DNA of 33,783 bases from an uncultured Erysipelotrichaceae bacterium. GTDB taxonomy: Bacteria; Bacillota_I; Bacilli_A; RF39; UBA660. Shown one piece after another: positions 1-9,131 of this stretch (position 1 is the first letter of the stretch; each line of letters starts with the position of its first letter). Under the pieces are notes generated by a model, which saw only the letters and a list, made by a program, of their open reading frames with translations, ran no database searches and was not told the DNA's origin. Location: assembly GCA_902778125.1 (NCBI GenBank), contig CACYWH010000018.1, forward strand, positions 1 through 33,783, in the 5' to 3' direction. The position numbers and the translations under genes are program-made.

Positions 1-722
1 CCTGGATCCTCTGGCTGTGGAGTACTATCATTCCTTTTCCAATGACCATATAATGTTATATCTTTTGTAACAGTATATGTAGTATTTGTTATTTTCATAC
101 TTTTATCATAATATTGTTTTCCACCATCTTTTGTAGTATACCATCCTTGAAATGTACGATTAGTGCATTTAGGCTTTTCATTTGATTTTAATGTTGGTAA
201 TTTACTTCCCTCTTCTACCTCTTTTACTCCAGGCCCACCACTACCTCCAGCACTTGAAGTACAATTATTATTAAATGTTATTTTATATTTTTGTGATTCA
301 GCACTTGTATTTCCTGCTCCATATAGTGTTTCTAAGATTCCAGTTAATACTGTATCTAAATTTATATCAAATACTTCATTACCTACCTCTGTTGCTCCAT
401 TTGTTGTTCTTATTCTCACGGTAGCCTTAGGTGGTTCTTCATATATGTCATAGAAACTTAATTTATATGTTTTACTATTTACTACTGATTGTGAAAATCT
501 TCTTATAAACACTTCTACAAATTTTTCTTTTGACATTACTATTCTTCCAGTTGTTCTATATGTTCCATAATCAATCGCATCTAGCATTGATGATTCTAGT
601 ACTTCTCTTCCCAAATAAAAGTCTTCTTCTGTTGTTGTTGACATCCTTTGTACCATCATCATTATTATTATTATAGTTACCCCTAGTGCTAAAAGGAAGT
701 AAGCCCAATATGATTCCTTCAT
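1..722 (-). CDS. Partial short membrane-anchored protein with InlB-type repeat (cassette A, gene 3; 3' end off the window)
   Basis: The open frame starts with ATG at 722-720 and reaches the left edge with no stop, giving about 240 residues. Residues 7-25 form one hydrophobic helix just after MKES, so the protein is probably held in the membrane with most of it outside. Residues 1-138 are about 80% identical by eye to the product of 5169-5585. Unlike that copy, this one continues into a Gly/Ser-rich linker and a repeat (about residues 146-228) with the pattern FQGWYTTKDGG then TVTKDITLYGHW. That is the Listeria-Bacteroides/InlB B-repeat fold, common in surface proteins. A Pro-rich tail begins at the edge, so a sorting signal or more repeats could follow. 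The start lies 3 bases after the stop of the 1223-aa gene, and its ribosome site (AAGGCAGG) is inside that gene's last codons. The N-terminal helix could also be pseudopilin-like (TadE type), but I see no prepilin-peptidase site. Function unknown. Confidence 0.85.
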   Translation of the reverse strand, partial: MKESYWAYFLLALGVTIIIIMMMVQRMSTTTEEDFYLGREVLESSMLDAIDYGTYRTTGRIVMSKEKFVEVFIRRFSQSVVNSKTYKLSFYDIYEEPPKATVRIRTTNGATEVGNEVFDINLDTVLTGILETLYGAGNTSAESQKYKITFNNNCTSSAGGSGGPGVKEVEEGSKLPTLKSNEKPKCTNRTFQGWYTTKDGGKQYYDKSMKITNTTYTVTKDITLYGHWKRNDSTPQPEDP

Positions 723-725
723 TTG

Positions 726-3700
726 TTATGCACCTGCCTTATTTTCACTAAATTTAATACCTGTTCTAGTATATTTTGAAGTATTTAACTCTTTTAAGAA
801 TTTACTCTTACAGTTTTTAAACATTGGTAATTGATTAGTACCTTCTGTTACTTGTTCACAACTATATAAAGTCGCATCTTGATAGTCATAATTTGCATCT
901 GCATTATGCTTTCTTATTAATTCAGCACCAGAACTTGTAATTGTCACTTCAAATTCTAAATGTTTAGCTTCATTTGTAAATAATTCATCAGATGTTTTTT
1001 CTATTTCTTTAATAATTATACTAGCATTAGCAGTTGTCCAGTTTGTTCCAGTAGGACGTTCAGATGGGAATAAATCTCCTGGATCTACATTTCTGAATAT
1101 AGCTCCACTTTCTTCATTTGACTTACTAGTCCAACTTACATTACTTACATCAGGTATACCATTTTTAACTGGATTACTACTGTTATTCATACATTTGCTC
1201 AAATCAATTGAACCATCTTTAGCACGATAATCACAGTCGTATTTAACTGTAGTATTATAAACTTTATATGTACAAGAATAATTATATTTACTTCCGCTTG
1301 AAGATTTTATTCCATTAAAACTATATGAAATTTTTTTATCACCAGTAGATGTATCTAAACTAACTGGGTATGAATTGCTTGGAAGATCAATATAAGATGA
1401 GTCAGTCGCTGCACCAGAACTTACATTACCAGTAGATGCTTGAGTTTTAAATGCTTTCTTTTGATAATAATCACTTTCAGATACAACTATAAATGTTGCA
1501 TAATCATTAGTTGGAACTTTAGCACTCTTTCCATTTCTAGTTACTGTTGTAGTCTGACTTGTATTATATTTACCAGCATTTATCTCTACTGCCTCATTTT
1601 TCTTATATTCATAACATGCACCATGTACACCATTTTTACAATAATATGTTTTATTTTCATCAGTATTTTTCAATGATGTTGTTTTTCCAATTGATATATC
1701 ATCATTATATTCATCACTATATTTTATACTTGTTAATGTTGGACAATCGTTGCTGTTTTGACATAAAGCTAAACTCAATGCATAATCTTTAGACGCACCT
1801 TTTCCAGAAACTGCTTGTTTAATTCTATATTCACTTGGAATATCATTTTGATTATACATATTACAATTATATAATTCATATACCCAATTTTTCAATTCAG
1901 CTTCAGATGCACCTTTATCTACTTTTTGATTATAAATAGTTAACCAATTACTATATTTAATCTCTGAAGTACACTGACGCTTATTAAGTACTATAGCTGT
2001 TAATTTTGTATTATCATCTGTTAAAGTTTCTTTTATTATACCCTTATCTTTTAACGTTTGACCTAAATCATATCTAAATTGCATTCCAGCATATGTACCT
2101 GTTTTTCCAGGTAAATATATTTCAAGATCATCTTTACAATATATTTCACATACGTTAGCATTAGCAGAATATTTAGTTGTATATTTATATTCATTTTTCT
2201 TATATTCGTAACATGCATTCAATATACAGTTCATATTAGGACCTGATATTGAAGACTTAGTATACTCTGAACTATTACATGATGATTTTAAATCTTCTTT
2301 ATTAGATAAGTTAGTACATTTAACATTGTCATCACAAGGACATTGAATAGTTGTATATTGTTCTGTTGTTTCATCAACAGGTACTGTTTCTTTCTTTGTT
2401 TCTTCACATTTTTCTAAATTAAATGCAAACGTTGCCATAGTTTGATAATTATTTGGATTACTTTTCGCTCTATAGAATCGTACATACCCATTATTTCTTT
2501 GCCATTTTGCAATATAAACATCTATTCTCATTCCAAATGTACGCTGTGCGTTTGAAGCATATTCAACACAAGTTTTTTGTTGTATTTTGACTTGAACTTC
2601 ACATTTCATTTTACATCTATGTTTAGAACAAAAATCTCTGTCATGTGTAGTTTCATTTCCATTGGAAGCTTTAGTGTAATAATAACACTTTCCTTTTTCT
2701 AAAACATCCTTTGTAATTTCATCGCCTTTTCCAGTATCGTAATACTTAACTACTACATCGCATTTTCCATTCTTGTAATCGTCTTCAGTACAATCAACAA
2801 GAACTTGAGTAATACTCTCTGGTATATCTACAACTGTAATACCACTAGTATCAGAATATTGATAGAAATATGTGACGGGAACCTCTTTATCAAAAGATAC
2901 CCCATTTAGGAATTTACTAGGATCTTTAGATGCCTCATATGCATGTCTATATAATTCAACAGCCTGCTCAATTTTACAAGTATCACTAGCAGATGTACCA
3001 CATCCAATTACACTATTAGCATTATTACTATTAAGTCTCTTAGTCCATGTTCCCTTTTCTATAGCAGCTGCAGTTTTTTGATAATAATTTTCTTTAGCAA
3101 CCCATTCTACAGTATCAAACTCAGCACCAAAATTTTCTGCACTTCCAACTGCATATGCATCGAAGTTAGTATGATTAGATACCCACATTCTAAGTGCATA
3201 TGTTATAGAACCATAAGAATATTTTTTATTAGGTTCATATTTTTGAGTGGTACTATTGAATGTTACTGTTTGGAATAATATATCAGCAAGTCCACATCTC
3301 ATATCGTATCCACCATTTTTTCCATCTTTTCTATGTAATGAATCACTACAGTTAGATACATCAAATGTTGAATCTAATTTATATTCTGTACCTGTTCCTG
3401 GACTTTTGTTACCAGGTTGTAAACAATATGCAATATCTCCTGTTGAATCAGAAACTCCAGTGTCTATTTGATATTCAGCTGCTTGTACAGATTTTCTTCC
3501 AGATTCTTCTTTAGCATTAGCTTTTGCTTTCCAGCTTATTCTTTTATAACTCCATTTATAAAAAGTACACGTTTCATCAGGAGTATCATCTGGAAACCAG
3601 CATCCATTAGATAATTGCGTACAGATATTAACGCCCTCAAGGCTTTGTTCACATTTACCTTTATTTGAATACTGAATTTTACACATAGGTTTAGAATAGC

Positions 3701-4397
3701 AATTACTATTATTCGATTGCGTAGTACAATATTGAGTATTTGTGTCATCTGCATCACACTTTGAATTAGGGTGGCTTTTATCACAAGCAGGTGATGTATC
3801 ATCTGGAACATAGCATCCAGTTTTCTCATTCTTAGTGCACTTCTTTCCTGATGAAATTAAGCAACTACTCCTGCCAGAATACTTGCATTTCGGAGTAGTT
3901 GGTGTTGGATCATATGGAAGTGGAAACCTTGCTACTTTTAGTTTAGGATTAACAACAATATAAGGGGCAAGACTAACTTTATTAATCCAAGCTGATCCAC
4001 TTTCTGAAACTATTATAACAGCGCCCGCTTTACAAGACATCTTCTTCTCCTCAACAGTGCAAAGAGTACATGCGCTACTTCCTGAGCATTTATCTCTAGA
4101 TTGCCCAGCACAAGGATCTGTGCATGCTGGATCACTCTTTCGTTTTTCTTCACACAACTGTTTGGCGTCATCTAAACTTTTTAATGAATGACCATTAACT
4201 TCAGTTTCAGTTTTTTCACTGGGTATATATTTTGTTACCAACTCTCCAACGTCTTGTTTTTCACCTGTCCACTTTATGGTTACAATACCGTTACTATCAG
4301 ATGTACACGACGTTGTTGTCTTCGAATCTGCCGCATTTATATTTGAAATATTAATTATAAATAATAATCCAAATAATATAATTAATTTCTTTCTCAT
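726..4397 (-). CDS. Large secreted cysteine-rich surface protein, 1223 aa (cassette A, gene 2)
   Basis: I do not recognise the family. A signal peptide is clear (MRKK, hydrophobic core to about residue 20, likely cleavage after NINA). No C-terminal membrane segment or LPXTG-like signal is present; the protein ends NKAGA. It has many Cys residues, several in CxxC or C-x4-C spacing, which suggests extracellular disulfides. Residues about 170-280 form a Cys-dense segment with two related units (GCYVPDDT near 195, GCWFPDDT near 265). Residues 324-329 read YCLQPG, followed by CGLADILFQ (368-376) and SITYALRMW (397-405). This order resembles a thioester domain, but the expected Gln before the ALxxW part is Thr. 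It is a clear paralog of the 1180-aa protein at 5589-9131; shared blocks include ISGPNMNCILNAC, TYAGMQFRYDL and LPSNSYPVS. Its start overlaps the upstream gene's stop by 4 bases (ATGA). It is probably a secreted structural or adhesive subunit. Confidence 0.9.
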   Translation of the reverse strand: MRKKLIILFGLLFIINISNINAADSKTTTSCTSDSNGIVTIKWTGEKQDVGELVTKYIPSEKTETEVNGHSLKSLDDAKQLCEEKRKSDPACTDPCAGQSRDKCSGSSACTLCTVEEKKMSCKAGAVIIVSESGSAWINKVSLAPYIVVNPKLKVARFPLPYDPTPTTPKCKYSGRSSCLISSGKKCTKNEKTGCYVPDDTSPACDKSHPNSKCDADDTNTQYCTTQSNNSNCYSKPMCKIQYSNKGKCEQSLEGVNICTQLSNGCWFPDDTPDETCTFYKWSYKRISWKAKANAKEESGRKSVQAAEYQIDTGVSDSTGDIAYCLQPGNKSPGTGTEYKLDSTFDVSNCSDSLHRKDGKNGGYDMRCGLADILFQTVTFNSTTQKYEPNKKYSYGSITYALRMWVSNHTNFDAYAVGSAENFGAEFDTVEWVAKENYYQKTAAAIEKGTWTKRLNSNNANSVIGCGTSASDTCKIEQAVELYRHAYEASKDPSKFLNGVSFDKEVPVTYFYQYSDTSGITVVDIPESITQVLVDCTEDDYKNGKCDVVVKYYDTGKGDEITKDVLEKGKCYYYTKASNGNETTHDRDFCSKHRCKMKCEVQVKIQQKTCVEYASNAQRTFGMRIDVYIAKWQRNNGYVRFYRAKSNPNNYQTMATFAFNLEKCEETKKETVPVDETTEQYTTIQCPCDDNVKCTNLSNKEDLKSSCNSSEYTKSSISGPNMNCILNACYEYKKNEYKYTTKYSANANVCEIYCKDDLEIYLPGKTGTYAGMQFRYDLGQTLKDKGIIKETLTDDNTKLTAIVLNKRQCTSEIKYSNWLTIYNQKVDKGASEAELKNWVYELYNCNMYNQNDIPSEYRIKQAVSGKGASKDYALSLALCQNSNDCPTLTSIKYSDEYNDDISIGKTTSLKNTDENKTYYCKNGVHGACYEYKKNEAVEINAGKYNTSQTTTVTRNGKSAKVPTNDYATFIVVSESDYYQKKAFKTQASTGNVSSGAATDSSYIDLPSNSYPVSLDTSTGDKKISYSFNGIKSSSGSKYNYSCTYKVYNTTVKYDCDYRAKDGSIDLSKCMNNSSNPVKNGIPDVSNVSWTSKSNEESGAIFRNVDPGDLFPSERPTGTNWTTANASIIIKEIEKTSDELFTNEAKHLEFEVTITSSGAELIRKHNADANYDYQDATLYSCEQVTEGTNQLPMFKNCKSKFLKELNTSKYTRTGIKFSENKAGA

Positions 4398-5080
4398 TTC
4401 TCCTCTACTCCCCTTTTGTAACTTGATATTTTAATTCTATAATATATAGCAATAATCGCAAAAGGAATTATTACAAAATACCAATAAGATTTAATATATA
4501 GTAGGATTTTTTCAGAAATACTCATTTCTTCTTGAATAACTTTATTTTGCGCTTCTTCTAATTCTTCTTCACTCATGTTAGATATATCTGCATCAATTGC
4601 ACATATATCAGCATCTTTATGATTTTGACAAAATTCTGATGATGAATAGTTATTAAATCCATTTACTGTATGTCTAATTATTCTTAAAACATCATTTTTA
4701 CAAGTATCCTCCAAATTACTATATATAGCTATAGCATAATTTCTTGGCTCAAAATGAATATCTGATCCTACAACAACTGTTTCATATTTTTTACTATATT
4801 CTACTGGGTATTCCTCATCAGTATCAATATCATGAACCTCTAATTGAATACGATCATCGTAGGGTGTGAACGCTAATACATAAGTATATTCTTTTTCCCA
4901 CACTGAATCATATGTCTTGCCATCTGCGGTAGTCATTTTTATAGGTACATCACGATCTTCAATCATATGAACCTGAACTTCATTTGCCAAGTTAATTAAT
5001 TCTTGATTAGTACATACTGCTAAAGGATTAGTTATGAAAGCAAACATTAAAAAAAGTATAAAAAGTATTTTCTTATTCAT
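4394..5080 (-). CDS. Signal-peptide/TM partner protein, 228 aa (cassette A, gene 1)
   Basis: The family is not recognised. The protein starts with a signal peptide (MNKK, core to about residue 18). An extracellular domain of roughly 170 residues follows, then one C-terminal TM (about 198-215, SYWYFVIIPFAIIAIYY) and a short basic tail, giving a type I topology. The domain is predicted beta-rich and carries a paired Cys motif before the stalk (FC-x8-IC), then an acidic stretch (NMSEEELEEAQ). It is homologous to the 229-aa protein at 9128-9817 and more distantly to the 211-aa protein at 9907-10542. It is the first gene of cassette A, with its own promoter, and overlaps the large-protein gene by ATGA, so the two are probably made in a fixed ratio. 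Since the large partner has no anchor, this protein may hold or assemble it at the membrane. That role is inferred from context only. Confidence 0.88.
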   Translation of the reverse strand: MNKKILFILFLMFAFITNPLAVCTNQELINLANEVQVHMIEDRDVPIKMTTADGKTYDSVWEKEYTYVLAFTPYDDRIQLEVHDIDTDEEYPVEYSKKYETVVVGSDIHFEPRNYAIAIYSNLEDTCKNDVLRIIRHTVNGFNNYSSSEFCQNHKDADICAIDADISNMSEEELEEAQNKVIQEEMSISEKILLYIKSYWYFVIIPFAIIAIYYRIKISSYKRGVEEK

Positions 5081-5107
5081 ATAAGTTACACCTACTCTCT
5101 ATAATCA

Positions 5108-5116
5108 ATTATAACA
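5108..5116 (-). promoter_or_regulatory. Promoter (extended -10) of cassette A
   Basis: The minus strand reads TGTTATAAT, an extended -10 hexamer, with a poor -35. The predicted start of transcription is near 5101 and the first ATG is at 5080. The -10 is the left half of a palindrome, TATAATTGATTATA. The stretch from the -10 through the ribosome site (GAGAGTAGGTG) is nearly identical to that of cassette B at 9842-9850. Confidence 0.65.
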
Positions 5117-5141
5117 TATAATTTATTTTTGTACATAGAAA

Positions 5142-5170
5142 AAAGGTTTGAAAATAAATTTCAAACCTTT
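5142..5170 (-). terminator. Rho-independent terminator of cassette B
   Basis: A perfect 12-bp stem (AAAGGTTTGAAA at 5142-5153 with its complement at 5159-5170) has a 5-base loop and is followed on the minus strand by a T run. It overlaps the stop of the 138-aa gene and separates the two cassettes. Confidence 0.8.
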
Positions 5171-5585
5171 ATTTACTAACACCATATATCGTCTCTAAGA
5201 TTCCACTAGCAGTTGTGTCTAAGTTAACATCAAATGATTCGCTTCCTATTTCAGTAGTGCCGTTTGATGTTCTTATTCTTACTGTAGCTTTGGGTGGTTC
5301 TTCATATATGTCATAGAAACTTAATTCATATGTTTTATTATTAGTTACTGACTCTGCAAATCTTCTAATGAAAACTTCTACAAATTTTTGCTCAGACATC
5401 ACTATTTTTCCTGTTGTTCTATAAGTACCATAATCTACTGCATCAATCATAGATGCCTCTAGCACTTCCCTTCCTATATAGAAATCTTCCTCTGTAGTTG
5501 TTGTCATTCTTTGCACCATTAGCATTACTATTATTATAGTTACACCTAATGCCAATATGAAATATGCCCAATATGATTCTTTCAT
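5169..5585 (-). CDS. Short N-terminally membrane-anchored protein, 138 aa (cassette B, gene 3)
   Basis: The protein has one N-terminal hydrophobic helix (residues 7-25) after MKES, then a soluble extracellular part with a helical segment (REVLEASMIDAVDYG) and a beta-rich end (KATVRIRTSNG). It is about 80% identical by eye to the first 138 residues of the protein at 1-722, but it stops where that one goes on into an InlB-type repeat. The family is not recognised; TadE-like pseudopilins have a similar size and layout, but this is only an alternative. The ATG lies 3 bases after the stop of the 1180-aa gene, with its Shine-Dalgarno inside that gene's last codons, so translation is coupled. A strong terminator covers its stop codon. 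Confidence 0.85.
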   Translation of the reverse strand: MKESYWAYFILALGVTIIIVMLMVQRMTTTTEEDFYIGREVLEASMIDAVDYGTYRTTGKIVMSEQKFVEVFIRRFAESVTNNKTYELSFYDIYEEPPKATVRIRTSNGTTEIGSESFDVNLDTTASGILETIYGVSK

Positions 5586-5588
5586 TTG

Positions 5589-8500
5589 TTATGCACCTGC
5601 CTTATTTCCACTTACTTCTACACCAGCTCTATTGTAATCGCCTCTCTTTAATTCACTTAAGAATACGCTCTTACAATTTCTAAACTCAAACAATCCAGTT
5701 TCTTCATTTTTAATAATTTCACATTTTTCTAATGTTTGATTTAAATATCCGCCATTAGATGCTTCTTTATCGTTATATTCTTTTATTAGCTTGATTGCTG
5801 ATGGAGTTAATACATATCTATAATCTAGATATTTATCATTAGTAAATATATCTTTAGCACTACTTTCAATAGAATCTATAACACTCTTTCTACCTACCCA
5901 GTTTGTACCTGAATCTCTAGTAGATATATCATTATGAGTAACATCTGAATCAGGGAACAGATTATCAAGTTCTACATTTCTAAATACAAATCCATAACTC
6001 TTACTAGTACTTGTCTTCCAAGCAGAACATGATTCTTTTAATACAGGTATTCCATCATTCATTTCGAAACATGAATTCTTACAATTTGTTAAATCTATTG
6101 TTCCATTACTTGAATCATAATCACAATCATATAATACTGTTGTGTTATAAACATCATATACACAAGAATAATCATACTTAGTACTTCTCATACTTGGAAC
6201 TTTCTTAAATGTATAATTAATATTATAAGTTCCTGTAGGTGTATTAGTGCTTACTGGATATGAATTACTTGGTAGTTCTGCACTTCCGCGATCTTCAGTG
6301 CTACTCTCTTTAACTTTTCCAGTATAAACATCTGTCCTATATTTAGCATCTTGATAAAAATCACTTTCAGATAATATTTTAAATGTTGCATAATCATTTT
6401 GTGGTATTTGCATTGTTTTCGTACTACATGAACCATTAGTAGAACAATCTAGGTATTGAATAGTTTTTCTATTATTGCTTCCACTAATTTCAACTGCTTC
6501 ACCCTTTTTATATTCATAACACTTGTTACCAGCAGTATTCTTACAATAATATGTTCTATTTAAATTTGAATTAGCAACTAAACTAGAATTACTAGATATT
6601 TTAGCTGTTCCATATTCTGAATCATCATACTTAATTGATAATGTTGGACATTCATCATTATTTCCACACAATGCATTTCTAAGTGCATAGTCTTTAGATG
6701 TTCCTTGTCTAGGTACAACATTTGAATTATATGGATCAACTATTTCACTTGCTGTATATAAATTACAGTTTTGTAATTCATATAACCATTGTGATATTTC
6801 TTTTTTAGCAGCATTAATAGTGTTTTCATTTCCACTCTTAGCAGCTAATTCCAACATATCCTTCATTTTATTGTATTCTTCTTCCCAATAATCATATTTG
6901 ATTTCAGAAGAGCATTGACGTGTTACTTTAACTAAACTTGTTAATTTCTGACTATCTCCAACTAAAGTATTAGATAAAATTCCATGAGAATTTAACACAG
7001 ATGCTAAATCATATCTGAACTGCATTCCAGCATATGTACTAGTCTTGCCAGACATGTATAATTCAACATCATCTTTACAGAATAAATTACATACTTTATC
7101 ATTAACATTATATTTCCTATTATATTTGTATTGTTCTTGTTGAAGAGGTTGGCAAGCATTAAGAATACAGTTCATATTAGGTCCACTTATAGTTGATTTT
7201 GTATAATCTGAAGATGTATTACATGACTTCTGTAAATTTTCTTTTGTACTTAAATCATTACATCTAACTGTATCATTACAAGGACATACTATTTCAGTAG
7301 TATATTCAATTTCACCAGGAGTTGTAGTACTATTTTCAGTTTCACATTTTTCTAAATTATAAGCAAATGATATCATTTTTTGATATTTACTTGGCTGAGT
7401 AGCATGAGTGTAAAATCTTACCCATCCATTATTTCTTTGCCATTTTTTAATATTTACTTTAATTATAAATTCTTGCTTATTTCCAGGTATTTTCCATTCT
7501 TCACATAATTTTTGAGTAGTAGTTACAATTTTACAATTACGTTTATCACAATAACTGCCTCTACCACCACCAGGTAATATAACTTTATCAGTTACATCAA
7601 CTAATTTACCTGTATTAGGATCTCTTACATAATATTTAACTTCAACATCACATGTACCATTTATTATATCTTCCTCAGTACATTCTTGTATAACATCGCC
7701 TATTTTTTCAGGAAGTTGAACATCAGTTTCTCCCATATAAGTACTTGTTTGTGTATATTTAACAACAGGTACTTCTTTTTCGAATGTTGCACCACCCAAG
7801 AATGTATCTTTAGTAGCACTTTCTGTGTGATGGAAAAGTTCAATTGCTTGATCTATTACACAATTACCATGAGTTTCATCTTTTCCGCAATATAATAAGT
7901 TTCTGTTATTAGTCATATTTGCTTTATAACTAGTATCATATGTTTTTCCATTTGCTATAGCTTTAGCTGTATATTCATAGAAGTTTTCTTTAGGAATCCA
8001 GTCAAGAATAGATTCAGAACTAGATCCATCCATCTTTAAACTATATTGATTTTTACCATATTGTGCCATCCATAATCTAAGAGCAAGAGTAATTGCTTCA
8101 TTGCTATATTTGCCATTTGATTTATACCAATTGGCTGTAGCAGTTATTTCTTCTCCATCAACTGTAATAGTATAAGGTGCTGAATCTTCAGAAGGCTCAA
8201 CTGTTTGGAATAATATATCAGCAAGTCCACATTGTACTAAATTTTCACCTTTATTATTTTTAAATTGGTTAGCACATACAGATACATCAAAATTAGTATC
8301 TAATACATAATCAAGTCCACTAGCTCCAGGTCCACTAGCTCCGGGTTGTAAACAATATACTGGATCATGTGAATATTCATCTGCAGTTACTTCAACTTCA
8401 TAACTATATGCATACACCTCTTGAGGTGTTAATACACAGTCTTCAGATGCTCTAGTTGCTTTAGTTTTAGGCATAATTGCCTCATATGTACAATCTTCTT

Positions 8501-9131
8501 CAGCAGCACTTCCGCCACCACCGCCTATACTAGAGCCATCAATATCTATTGCTTGTAAAAGTTTATTTTTAACTTCAAAACTATTAATTTCTGACAATAA
8601 ATTTATCATTGCCGTCATTGGAAATTCTACAATTCCAGGTCTAGTAATACTTGGAGTACCTGGCTTATCTGGCTTACCTGGTTTAACAATTGGAGGTAAA
8701 TTAGGTTTGGTAGTACTTTCAGCTGGCTTACAATTCTTCTTAACTATACATTGAGGTTTCGTACAGTGAGAACCACTACACTTGAATTTAGGGTCATCAG
8801 AATTACAACATGAAGGTGCATGCCAAGCATCTATCTCAGGTTGATTTTTACATAACTCTTCGGCTTCTTCTTGGGTATTTGCTGTGCCTAAAGAAATATT
8901 TTCAGTTTCATAATTATATTTATAAACACAAGTATAAACTACACCAGCTTGTTTTCTTTCTTCATTCCACTTTACTTTAATAGTACCATTTTTATCATTT
9001 ACACATTTAATATCTGTCTTACCATCAACAGTAGTTGTAGTTGTTGTAGATGTGTCAGCTGCTTTTATAGATAAAGGCATAAGCAAGCATAAGAATAATG
9101 CTACTAATATTTTACTATGTTTGTTTCTCAT
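5589..9131 (-). CDS. Large secreted cysteine-rich surface protein, 1180 aa (cassette B, gene 2)
   Basis: This is a paralog of the 1223-aa protein of cassette A with the same plan. A signal peptide (core to about residue 22, likely cleavage after IKA) leads to a Cys-rich N-terminal part. The YCLQPG motif is at 259-264, then CGLADILFQ (301-309) and ITLALRLW (347-354), followed by about 800 residues of conserved Cys-rich sequence ending NKAGA. There is no C-terminal anchor. Where cassette A has a Cys-dense segment, this copy has a Pro/Lys-rich linker (KPGKPDKPGTP near 150) and a Gly run (about 203-207), so that region looks exchangeable. The YCLQPG and ALxLW order recalls thioester adhesin domains, with Thr where Gln is expected. 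The gene overlaps the upstream 229-aa gene by ATGA. It probably forms a secreted structure or adhesin with its two cassette partners; function unproven. Confidence 0.9.
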   Translation of the reverse strand: MRNKHSKILVALFLCLLMPLSIKAADTSTTTTTTVDGKTDIKCVNDKNGTIKVKWNEERKQAGVVYTCVYKYNYETENISLGTANTQEEAEELCKNQPEIDAWHAPSCCNSDDPKFKCSGSHCTKPQCIVKKNCKPAESTTKPNLPPIVKPGKPDKPGTPSITRPGIVEFPMTAMINLLSEINSFEVKNKLLQAIDIDGSSIGGGGGSAAEEDCTYEAIMPKTKATRASEDCVLTPQEVYAYSYEVEVTADEYSHDPVYCLQPGASGPGASGLDYVLDTNFDVSVCANQFKNNKGENLVQCGLADILFQTVEPSEDSAPYTITVDGEEITATANWYKSNGKYSNEAITLALRLWMAQYGKNQYSLKMDGSSSESILDWIPKENFYEYTAKAIANGKTYDTSYKANMTNNRNLLYCGKDETHGNCVIDQAIELFHHTESATKDTFLGGATFEKEVPVVKYTQTSTYMGETDVQLPEKIGDVIQECTEEDIINGTCDVEVKYYVRDPNTGKLVDVTDKVILPGGGRGSYCDKRNCKIVTTTQKLCEEWKIPGNKQEFIIKVNIKKWQRNNGWVRFYTHATQPSKYQKMISFAYNLEKCETENSTTTPGEIEYTTEIVCPCNDTVRCNDLSTKENLQKSCNTSSDYTKSTISGPNMNCILNACQPLQQEQYKYNRKYNVNDKVCNLFCKDDVELYMSGKTSTYAGMQFRYDLASVLNSHGILSNTLVGDSQKLTSLVKVTRQCSSEIKYDYWEEEYNKMKDMLELAAKSGNENTINAAKKEISQWLYELQNCNLYTASEIVDPYNSNVVPRQGTSKDYALRNALCGNNDECPTLSIKYDDSEYGTAKISSNSSLVANSNLNRTYYCKNTAGNKCYEYKKGEAVEISGSNNRKTIQYLDCSTNGSCSTKTMQIPQNDYATFKILSESDFYQDAKYRTDVYTGKVKESSTEDRGSAELPSNSYPVSTNTPTGTYNINYTFKKVPSMRSTKYDYSCVYDVYNTTVLYDCDYDSSNGTIDLTNCKNSCFEMNDGIPVLKESCSAWKTSTSKSYGFVFRNVELDNLFPDSDVTHNDISTRDSGTNWVGRKSVIDSIESSAKDIFTNDKYLDYRYVLTPSAIKLIKEYNDKEASNGGYLNQTLEKCEIIKNEETGLFEFRNCKSVFLSELKRGDYNRAGVEVSGNKAGA

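Noticed and set aside
163-453. 96-aa open frame on the plus strand
   Set aside because: It lies opposite the conserved cassette A third gene, with no ribosome site or recognisable sequence; it is a by-product of the minus-strand codons.
1355-1395. LPSNS in both large cassette proteins as a possible sorting motif
   Set aside because: It lies about 200 residues before the C-terminus with no hydrophobic segment or basic tail after it, so it cannot be a cell-wall sorting signal.
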